64,000 bases of DNA from Haplomitrium mnioides. Lineage: Eukaryota; Marchantiophyta; Haplomitriopsida; Calobryales. The stretch is taken from NCBI GenBank assembly GCA_049999725.1, contig JBNGIS010000002.1:136615-200614 (forward strand). Direction: 5' to 3'. Position numbers and translations under genes: made by a program. Positions within the stretch are counted from its first letter, which is position 1, and every line of letters begins with the position of its first letter. The notes under the pieces are model-generated. The model was given only the letters and a program-made list of their open reading frames with translations. It ran no database searches and was not told where the DNA came from. Shown here one piece after another: positions 57,401 through 64,000 of the stretch.

Positions 57401-57947
57401 TGTAACACTACATACATACATCACACACCAAAATTAACACAAGCACAACATATACAAGAGTAGCGCATAAAGAACTTCAAGAACCCACAAGGTAAGAGAT
57501 GCCCAACAAGACCCTCTCCCTTCTTTATATACTAAGTGAAAAGCACTTTGCTTACATAGGTGGCAAAACCCCATTGGTTCCTTTTCTATCCTCCTCTAAT
57601 TGGACCACTCTTTTTCCTCTCTCATTGATTGGACCACCCTTTACTTTTATTCTCCTTCTACCACGTGTCCTTATCTTTAAAACCTTCTATTTCTCTTTAG
57701 TTCTTCTTTTGCCACGTGTCCTTATCTTAGAACCTTCTATTTGCTTTAATCCTCCGCTTGCTACGTGTCCTTATCCTCTTCTAAAGTGGCTTTTCTCACT
57801 TTAATTTGTTGACTTTCTCTCCTCTTGCCACGTGTTACTCTCTCTATAATAACACTCACTTTTTGATACTCTAACTTAGTAATGGCTTTCTAGATATAGT
57901 TGTCACTATTTTTTAGTTGTTTCTTACTAAAGTTAGTGACCATTACA
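57401..57947 (-). repeat. 3' LTR of element C
   Basis: 547 bp with TGTAA/TTACA ends. In element sense it has repeated GATAAGGACACGTGG modules, CCAAT boxes, and a TATA box TATATAAAG (57523-57531). A solo relative is at 38552-39090 and the paired copy at 61234-61650. Confidence 0.9.
57661..57835 (-). promoter_or_regulatory. Repeated GATA plus G-box promoter modules in LTR C
   Basis: In element (minus) sense the module GATAAGGACACGTGG occurs at 57661-57674, with near copies at 57711-57726 and 57760-57775 and a CACGTG alone at about 57829-57834. Spacing is about 50-55 bp. GATAAG (I-box) next to CACGTG (G-box) is the composite known from light-responsive plant promoters, and ACACGTGG also matches the ABA-response element core. 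CCAAT boxes and TATATAAAG follow downstream. Confidence 0.6.
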
Positions 57948-57949
57948 AT

Positions 57950-57962
57950 CCCCCCTCTTTTT
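57950..57962 (-). promoter_or_regulatory. Polypurine tract of element C
   Basis: AAAAAGAGGGGGG on the minus strand, two bases before the 3' LTR. It overlaps or abuts the pol stop codon at 57961-57963. It would prime plus-strand DNA synthesis. Confidence 0.8.
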
Positions 57963-58605
57963 AAGAAGCAACATCCTCGTTGCAAGTAAGAGAGGTCTCA
58001 AAAGCGTGAACAAACGTGGATGCGTTAGCCAAATTCTCTGAGGGCTCCCAAGTAGCTTCATAAAGTGGGTAGCCTTTCCAACAAACCAAATATTCCACAA
58101 TCTCATGACGGCCATGACGTCGTGTTCGTTTCTTCAAGAGTTGTTCCACCTCAAACTCTTCATGACCATCAATAAGTTCAAGCGGTGAAGAGGGTTCTTG
58201 GGAACTTAGAAAAGAGGAAGAACAAGGAACAAAAGCCCACAATAAAGAGACATGAAAGACTAGATGAATCTTCATGTGAGAGGGTAAAACCAATTGATAT
58301 ACCACTTCACCAATACGAGCAGAGATAGAAAAAAAGCCAATAAAGCAAGAACCAAGCTTACGAGAATGAAGCAAAGGAAGATTGGAAGTAGATAGTCAGA
58401 CTTGGTCACCTATAGCAAAAGTCACCTCCCATCGATGAGCATCAGCATATTGCTTTTGACGATTACGAGCCACTTCAAGGTTTACCTTGGCCCGTCGAAT
58501 GCCGTAGTGTAGACGATGAAGAAAATCATCAGCAACTGGACTCTTGGAGATGGGCGGTGAGGTCGAGTGAAGACTAGAGATCGTGGTTGGATGCTCACCG
58601 TACAT
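57961..58605 (-). pseudogene. Element C integrase C-terminus and chromodomain
   Basis: 58605-58396 reads 'MYGEHPTTISSLHSTSP' and 'NRQKQYADAHRWEVTFA', the end of the integrase core and the GPY/F start, and closes with a TGA where Trp is expected. 58374-57961 continues in the same frame: 'LGSCFIGFFSISARIGEV', 'MKIHLVFHVSLLWAFVP', then the chromodomain 'EEFEVEQLLKKR', 'EYLVCWKGYPLYEATWE', 'PSENLANASTFVHAFE'. Chromodomain aromatic positions (Phe, Trp, Trp) are present. Such domains bind histone methyl-lysine marks and steer insertion to heterochromatin. Confidence 0.85.
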
Positions 58606-58683
58606 AAAAAAGAAAGGTGTGGCTTTTGTAGAACTGTTGATAACGTTATTGTAAGAAAACTCGACAAGAGGTAGTAGCCAGTC

Positions 58684-59480
58684 TTATTCTGTTTGTTCTT
58701 CCAAAGTAAATGCTTGCAACATATCTTCAATTGTACGATTGGCGCGTTCAGTTTGACCATCAGATTCAGGATGGTAGGCAATAGACATAGCTAATTTGGT
58801 TTTTAATAGACTAAATATGGTGCGCCAAAACATGCTAGTGAGATGAGTCCCGCGATCAGAAATAATAACTTTAGAGAGACCATGATGAGAGTACACTGCT
58901 GTCGGATTAATGCAAGTTAACTCAGGGGCTGTCAATGACTTAGTTGTTAGATGAATATGGATCATTTTACTAAGTTTGTCCACAAAAACAACAATAGCGT
59001 CATGACCTATAGAAGTACGTGGTAACTCACATACAATGTCCATACTCATATGTTCCCATCGTCGATTGGGGATGGGAAGTGGTTGTAATAAGCCTCCACG
59101 CTTAAGATTGGTATATTTTTTTTGTTCACAAGCCACACAACTTTGAACATATTCCTCCACATCTTGGTGCATCTTAGGTGTTATGAGGGTCTTCTTTCGC
59201 CAATCCACTTGCGGGTTATGTCTTCTCAACCACTTCATTCCTACAATGGCATCATATCTTGCCAATGTTGTGATCTTCCATTCAAGCTCTTCTTGATAGT
59301 TGCCCATATATAAAGATATACTTTGAGACAATCTCCCAATTGGCTCGTTTTGTCCGTTTGCCATTTCAACTACCTCGTGCTCTTCTTTCTCAAGGAGTAA
59401 CTTCAACTTTAGTGCCATTGCTCGTGATCAATAATTTTCTTTTGCTCCAGAATCCACCAAAACCCTTATTGGAGATCCTT
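58684..59480 (-). pseudogene. Element C protease-integrase fusion without reverse transcriptase
   Basis: The 244-codon open frame 59418-58684 starts with the retropepsin body ('ALKLKLLLEKEEHEVVEM', 'ARYDAIVGMKWLRRHNPQ', 'VDWRKKTLI'). Just upstream, before a TGA, lies the active site 'LVDSGAKENY' at about 59470. After 'KKTLI' it passes in frame into the integrase zinc region ('HQDVEEYVQSCVACEQKK'), losing RT, RNase H and the first half of the zinc finger. The core has 'MSMDIVCELP', 'KVIISDRGTHL' and 'DGQTERANRTIEDML': Asp, Asp and Glu with 35 residues between the last two, all intact. A TAA separates it from the C-terminal frame. Confidence 0.85.
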
Positions 59481-59599
59481 CCATCCACCTATCCACCACA
59501 ATTAGTCCTCCATTTTTTGTTTTTCTACCTGATATAGTCGATTTTGTCGACTTTTTCCTTCGACTTTCTTCTTCATCCCAGCAACATCACGAGGTCTTT

Positions 59600-60568
59600 T
59601 TACTGGTGCCCATCATTTCTCTGACATTCGTGGTCTCCTTCATTGTTGATATTGTGAAGAGGTCGTTGAAACACTTGCCTTTGATTGCGTCGTAACGCTT
59701 TGCAATTTGGTGCAATGTGCCCTATCCGTCCACGATTGTAGCATGTTCTAGTTTCTCGCATGTCCTCTATCCTTCTATCCATGGTATTTTGTGGCCCTCC
59801 TTGTTGGTGATTTGGGCAATTGAAGTCTGTCTTTATCATGTTTCTCAACTCCATAGGTGTGGGGCCATAATTCCCTCCTGTTTGCACAATCTCTAGTGTT
59901 TCTTGAATTCTCTATGCAAACGATATGGCTTTATTAACATCTTTTGAGTTGCGCATCATGACTTCCCCCTGAATCTTTTACTTCAATCCTTGTAGAAATT
60001 TGTCAAGGGCCTCGACTGAACTCATATCCTCAATTTGAACTTGTAGGCTCCGAAACTCTTCAATATACCTTGCAACGCTTCCTTGTTGCTCTAACTCCCA
60101 AAGCTTGGTTCTTGCAGTTAGAATAGAGTCTACGGCTTTGAATTTTTGTAGTAAACCTTCTTTTAGAGTACTCTACAAGAGTTGTTCTCCTTATGCATTC
60201 TTTTGTCGCTCCCATCCTTGTAGCCAAATCGATGCATCCTGAGTTAAAAATGACCTTGCAAATAAGCCTTTCTCCAAATCCGAAGCATACGGATAGTATG
60301 ATATGTGAACCTCCATTCGATAAACCCACCCTTCTACAACACCAACCATGCGACTTCCTCTATAAGGCTCCACTTTACACGACTTGCTCATCTTTTGTAG
60401 CAATGTTTCTTGACTTCTATCTCCATTCTCTTATTGTAGTCGTATTTTCACCATCTCTCCCATCAACATGTTTGTTTGATGTTGACTTGCTATAAGAGCT
60501 GCTTGAAGCTCTTCCAACTTTACCATCATCCAAGCTCCTCCTTCTAGATTGCTAGAGTTTCCCTCCAT
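59600..60568 (-). pseudogene. Element C gag with zinc knuckle
   Basis: The ATG at 60568 begins 'MEGNSSNLEGGAWMMVKL', in frame with the capsid segments 'EPYRGSRMVGVVEGWVYR', 'LFARSFLTQDASIWLQGW' and, after stops, 'VARYIEEFRSLQVQIEDM' and 'VEALDKFLQGLK'. The knuckle reads CYNRGRIGHIAPNC at about 59760-59720, with the second Cys replaced by Arg. Downstream is an Arg/Gln-rich tail. Stops are scattered. Gag frame is offset by one from protease, as in elements using frameshifting, or because of a later indel. Confidence 0.8.
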
Positions 60569-60600
60569 GGTTTTTCTATCACAACTTAGCTACAAGCAAC

Positions 60601-60801
60601 TTATACAAAAGCAAATATATACACATTCCAATTATGCAGAATAGGTAAAATAAAAGGTTTAGTTGAGGCTAACACTAAGTCACAAAACCTCTCTCCAAAC
60701 TTACGAACAAGAAAATCTCGTTGTGTTTGTTTGGACGTTACTCGAATAGAAATATGATACTGGGAGTTGAACTCGTCTAGAGGAGCTTGGTTCAAATCCA
60801 T
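60601..60801 (-). CDS. Leader ORF 2 of element C (66 codons)
   Basis: It starts with ATG at 60801 and lies between the primer site and the gag ATG. It contains 'RDFLVRKFGERFCDLVLA' and 'STKPFILPILHNW'. This resembles leader ORF 1 (about 11 identical of 27 positions), so they look like a tandem duplication. No family is recognised. It is uninterrupted despite stops in gag. Whether it is translated is unknown; it could be an upstream regulatory ORF. Confidence 0.4.
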   Translation of the reverse strand: MDLNQAPLDEFNSQYHISIRVTSKQTQRDFLVRKFGERFCDLVLASTKPFILPILHNWNVYIFAFV

Positions 60802-60808
60802 TTTCTAT

Positions 60809-61024
60809 CTACCACAAAACATTAATAAAACATTCCCACGTAACATCATAATTTACTACAGGTAAGATTACGGGCTCTCTTGATTCCATTACAAAAACCA
60901 TAAAATCATCTCCAAAATTATATACTAAAATTTGACAAAAGAAATGTTTGTCAATGTTAAACACACGAATATTAAAGGGATTCAATGGAGGAATTCTATG
61001 AGGTACAAATGCTCCTCTATCCAT
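60809..61024 (-). CDS. Leader ORF 1 of element C (71 codons)
   Basis: It starts with ATG at 61024, about 190 bases after the primer site. It contains 'NPFNIRVFNIDKHFFCQ', 'ILVYNFGDDFMVFVMES' and 'REPVILPVVNYD'. Shared positions with leader ORF 2 include the Phe-Gly pair and Pro-x-Ile-Leu-Pro. It ends seven bases before ORF 2 starts. Unknown function. An extra ORF before gag is unusual for plant gypsy elements. Confidence 0.4.
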   Translation of the reverse strand: MDRGAFVPHRIPPLNPFNIRVFNIDKHFFCQILVYNFGDDFMVFVMESREPVILPVVNYDVTWECFINVLW

Positions 61025-61215
61025 TAGTTATCATAGCATCAAGTCAAACTTCTTATCTTCATTTATAAAGGATGGGATATCCGCTATCCTTTATTCATGA
61101 AAACTTAAAAAAGTTCAGCTCTCTTAGAGTTCATGTATAAAGTAGACATTCCACTACTCCAAGAGATCTTTAGTGCTTCTCCAAAGAGGGGTAATCCACA
61201 CTTCTTTAGAGAAGA

Positions 61216-61231
61216 CCAAACTCTAATATCA
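61216..61231 (-). promoter_or_regulatory. Primer-binding site of element C
   Basis: Minus-strand TGATATTAGAGTTTGG is a mutated version of the initiator-Met-type TGGTATCAGAGC site, two bases after the 5' LTR end. Differences are mainly transitions. Confidence 0.6.
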
Positions 61232-61233
61232 TT

Positions 61234-61650
61234 TGTAACACTACACACATACATCACACACCAAAATTAGCACAAGCACAACACATACAAGAGTAGCGCA
61301 TAAAGAACGTCAAGAACCCACAAGGTAAGAGATGCCCAACAAGGCCCTCTCCCTTCATTATATACTAAGTAAAAAGCACTTTGCCTACATAAGTGGCAAA
61401 ACCCCATTGGTTCCTTTTGTATCCTCTTCTAATTGGATCACCTTTTTTCCTCTCTCATCGATTGGACCACCCTTTACTTTTATTCTCCTTCTGCCACGTG
61501 TCCTTATCTTTAGAACCTTCCATTTTTCTTTAGTTCTTCTTTTGCCATGTGTTCTTATCTTAGAACCTTCTATTTTTGCTTTAATGCTCTGCTTGCTACG
61601 TGTTTTTATCGTCTTCTAAAGTAGCTTTTCTTTCACTTTAATTTGTTGAT
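61234..61650 (-). repeat. 5' LTR of element C, truncated
   Basis: It matches 57401 onward from TGTAACACTA until 'ctttaatttgttga' at about 61648, where homology stops, so about 160 bases of the LTR's 5' end are missing. GATA/G-box modules remain at 61493-61508 (intact), 61544-61559 and 61595-61610 (mutated). Confidence 0.85.
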
Positions 61651-62454
61651 TTGAGAAGAAAAGAGGTTGGTAAAGGAGTGGTATTGGTTGTTCAATTGCA
61701 AGAGCAAACTTTGATGGCAAGAATGGAGGTGAGTACTATGAGTCAAGCAAAGATCATCCTTGTATTTTAGAAAAGAGGCAAGTGAATGGGAATCTGCTAT
61801 GATGAATGGTTTAAATTTGACTTGTTAATGCTTGAAAGGTTGTTTTTCTTGGAATGTTGTTTGGAAGGAAGTAAGGAAAAAAAAGATTGATTGATAAAGA
61901 GACTAATGTGTAGGTTTTAGTCAACTTTAAGTGACTGGAAAAGATGAGAACGTGACATAAAGACTGAGAGTTTAGATCCCTAGTTGGAACGAACCAAGAT
62001 ACATGCATATTGGTGGGATTGCTTGTTGCTATGCTACGACAGAACATGTCTTCCAAAAGATAGTGTCTTTACACTTTGGTAGCATAAACCATTGTAATTT
62101 GCTCTTGATCACTTGGAGAATAATTTCTCTCCATCGCATTTTACCAACGTGACATGAAGGTAATTGGATGAAGTCTATCTTCAACTCCTAAATCAATTCA
62201 ACATATTAATTCAGTAGAGCAAGAGTTACATGTATTTGCTGTTTGGATAAAGCCCATCATAGACTTGAGTAAGAAAGGAGGAAAAAATACGCCTACCTCA
62301 ATGATGGATGATATTTTGAAGTAGTTTGAGGATGTGTTTCCGAAGGATTTGCCAAAGGGGTTACCAGATAATCGAAGAATGTCTTTTCAGATTGAGTTGG
62401 TATCAAGAATTAACTCTTATAATAGATCTATATATCGACCTTTGTAAAAGATTT
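61651..62454. pseudogene. Mixed gypsy fragments in opposite orientations
   Basis: 62060-62200 resembles, on the minus strand, the RNase H segment seen at 37.3 kb (shared 'gtagcataaaccat', 'aataatttctctccatcg'). 62205-62450 reads on the plus strand 'SVEQELHVFAVWIKPI', 'FEDVFPKDLPKGLPDN' and 'FQIELVSRINSYNRSIY', the protease-RT linker and RT start of the family at 38.3-39.2 kb. The head-to-head arrangement implies an inversion or two insertions. 61651-62050 shows nothing recognisable. Confidence 0.5.
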
Positions 62455-62900
62455 CAAAAACCAACTTTCAAATAAATAACAACTTCAAGATAACATTTCC
62501 ACTTGTTTTCTGCAAGATCAAAAGATCACCCACATGACTACAACAAGCATAACATGGACTATACTTCTATTAAAGTTACACAACTAAATGCCAATAAAGA
62601 AACCAAAGCCAAGAGTGTTAACCAAAGCCAAACAACCAAAGAACCAAACCAAATTGAGAGTAACTTGAGAATGATAAATGTGGTTATGAAGTAATTTTAT
62701 TTATACAAGATAAAAAAGATGTCATTTTTTTTTTATGTTAGTAGTAATTTAAATTACAAATTGATGACTTAGATAATAATTCTAATTTCAACTTTAAAAC
62801 TGACTTCAAAAACAAATAATCTTATCTCAATGCTAAAATTGACTCTCTACAACTTTTTTCAATTCTATATTTCTTTTAATTCACTCATTTTTATTTTCTT
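62455..62900 (-). repeat. LTR family B, minus orientation, decayed
   Basis: It shares with 52915-53322 the order 'ccaactttcaaataaataac', 'aagccaagagtg', 'aaccaaagaaccaaac', 'atttatacaaga' and 'actctctacaac'. More diverged and AT-rich than other copies. Confidence 0.55.
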
Positions 62901-62910
62901 ATGAATAATG

Positions 62911-62980
62911 GTCATCTCTATCATTTCATCAATGACACCAAATTGCTAAAGAGTCAAACTATATGCCCTTGTTATACATC
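62911..62980 (+). repeat. Single unit of the 86-bp satellite
   Basis: 'catttcatcaatgacaccaa' followed by 'attgctaaagagtcaaacta' is identical in sequence to units at 51.6-52.9 kb. It lies beside a family B LTR, as the main array does. Confidence 0.75.
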
Positions 62981-63190
62981 ATTTCATGTTACTCGTAGTT
63001 ACATAATCAATTGTTAGAAATAATTGAGATAATCATTTCATGTTATTCATAGTTTATGTTAGAAATAATTGAGATAATCATTTCATGTTATTCATAGTTN
63101 NNNNNNNNNTTTATGTTAGAAATAATTGAGATAATCATTTCATGTTATTCATAGTTACAGAATCAATTGTTAAAAATAATTGAGATAATG
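62980..63190 (+). repeat. Short tandem repeat of about 55-70 bp with a 10-N gap
   Basis: The unit 'gaaataattgagataatcat' plus 'ttcatgttattcatagtt' occurs four times. Ten N at 63100-63109 interrupt the third junction. Copy number is therefore uncertain. Confidence 0.85.
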
Positions 63191-64000
63191 CAATCAAATC
63201 CAAATTTGAAGCCAAATGTCCTTGTTAAACACATTCATCATGTCACTCCCTAGAATACCTCTAAATGGTTCAGGCACTGATGCCCAACATTCTTCTGGAA
63301 TTTGGGTACAAGTTAACAAACATTCTCATTCGTTTTTATTTGCCATTCCCTCTTTTTTAGCAAGAGGGGATAACAAGAGTCAAAGCCATTAGTTCTGCTT
63401 GAAAGGTTTAGCCATGTATCAACTAGGCACTACATTTTAAATTCTAGCCATGTGATTCTTCACTAAGTACTAACCCTATTTGCAGCTCGATTTTTAAATA
63501 GTTTCTCAGTTCGTTGTGAGCTAGAGCATCCCCATCATGCAGAGCAAAAGTATTTCAAAACATTGGGTGCAGGCATTGTCTTATACAAATTACAGCATAA
63601 AAGTATAGTCCTGGTTCTTGAACCCAAACGAGTGTAGGACCGAAGACCAGTTGCATTTTTTTTTGCATGATTGTCTCAATGACAAAAAATTTAAACAAGG
63701 GTCCTGCATTGGCAAGGAGTGGAGCTTTCAGTACCCCTTAGGTCCGGACCTCTAGCTTCAAAGGCATCCAGAGCAAAATGGAACAGTCAAACCAAAATTT
63801 CTACCACACAGCTCTTGGATAATCTCTCTTCACTGAAGGAGGTCTCTCTGCTTCAATTTCAAATGTGGCATACAACTTACTTGATGATACAGCACAAACT
63901 AGCTAAAATTGAATTAAAGCCACTAATGAGGAAGTGGCACCTGTTGCTGTGGATTTAAATTCCAGAACAACATACACTGATTTTCAATCACTTTCTATAA
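63191..64000. other. Unassigned right end of the window
   Basis: No retroelement domain is seen, and base composition is less AT-rich than the preceding part. The frame 63719-63958 (79 codons) has no recognisable domain. It could be a flank of a host gene outside the window, but there is no evidence for an exon. Confidence 0.3.

Larger units (their letters stand above)
57401..61650 (-). mobile_element. LTR element 'C', minus strand, lacking reverse transcriptase
   Basis: The 3' LTR is 57401-57947 and the truncated 5' LTR is 61234-61650. The order on the minus strand is primer site, two small leader ORFs, gag, protease, integrase, chromodomain, polypurine tract, LTR. RT and RNase H are absent, and protease runs in frame into integrase. 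The chromodomain identifies a chromovirus-type gypsy parent. Open frames in the pol part carry few stops, so it is among the younger elements here. Without RT it would need enzymes from another element to move. Confidence 0.85.

Overview
This window looks like intergenic DNA from a plant with a large, repeat-rich nuclear genome. The evidence is nested Ty3/gypsy and Ty1/copia LTR retrotransposons, Met-tRNA-type primer sites, plant-type chromodomain pol genes, solo LTRs with target-site duplications, minisatellites and a satellite array. A gymnosperm or fern would fit best, but I cannot fix the species. I find no intact host gene, tRNA, rRNA or CRISPR. Almost every open frame is retroelement debris or a chance frame in GC-rich repeats.

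Layout. 0-1.6 kb: LTR-like sequence with a minus-strand primer-site match at 908-921. 1.65-5.5 kb: relic of an unusual retroelement (gag, two zinc knuckles, aspartic protease, then a DNA cytosine methyltransferase-like domain and a PHD-like zinc finger), interrupted by a GA tract with a 100-N gap. 5735-20673: full-length Ty3/gypsy element 'A' with LTRs of about 4.4-4.5 kb, 5-bp duplication CTCAT, and one gag-pol frame broken by 17 stops. 20758-25124: a solo LTR of the same family, inverted, duplication CCTTG. 25.2-27.8 kb: LTR pieces and a copia reverse transcriptase/RNase H relic. 30.7-35.5 kb: palindromic minisatellites around a decayed, unrecognised coding region. 35.9-40.4 kb: chromovirus-like gypsy relic with an internal 2.3-kb inversion and a solo LTR inside it. 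40.4-44.8 kb: AT-rich DNA with opposed LTR pieces. 44.8-46.3 kb: gypsy integrase relic. 46692-50942: third LTR of family A, solo, duplication ACGAG. 51.49-52.9 kb: primer-site match followed by an 86-bp satellite. 52.9-55.0 kb: minus-strand gypsy RNase H-integrase-chromodomain relic. 57401-61.65 kb: minus-strand element 'C', which has an integrase with all catalytic residues and a chromodomain but no reverse transcriptase. 62-64 kb: LTR fragments, short tandem repeats and an unassigned end.

Relationships. The strongest candidate for an undescribed system is the methyltransferase-plus-PHD retroelement at 1.65-5.5 kb. Next are element C (in-frame protease-integrase fusion, two related small leader ORFs, repeated G-box/GATA promoter modules in its LTRs) and the dyad-symmetric minisatellites around the 33-35 kb coding relic. 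Stops and lost catalytic aspartates are mostly C-to-T or G-to-A changes, as expected for methylated, silenced repeats. All readings were made by eye; no alignment or database search was run.
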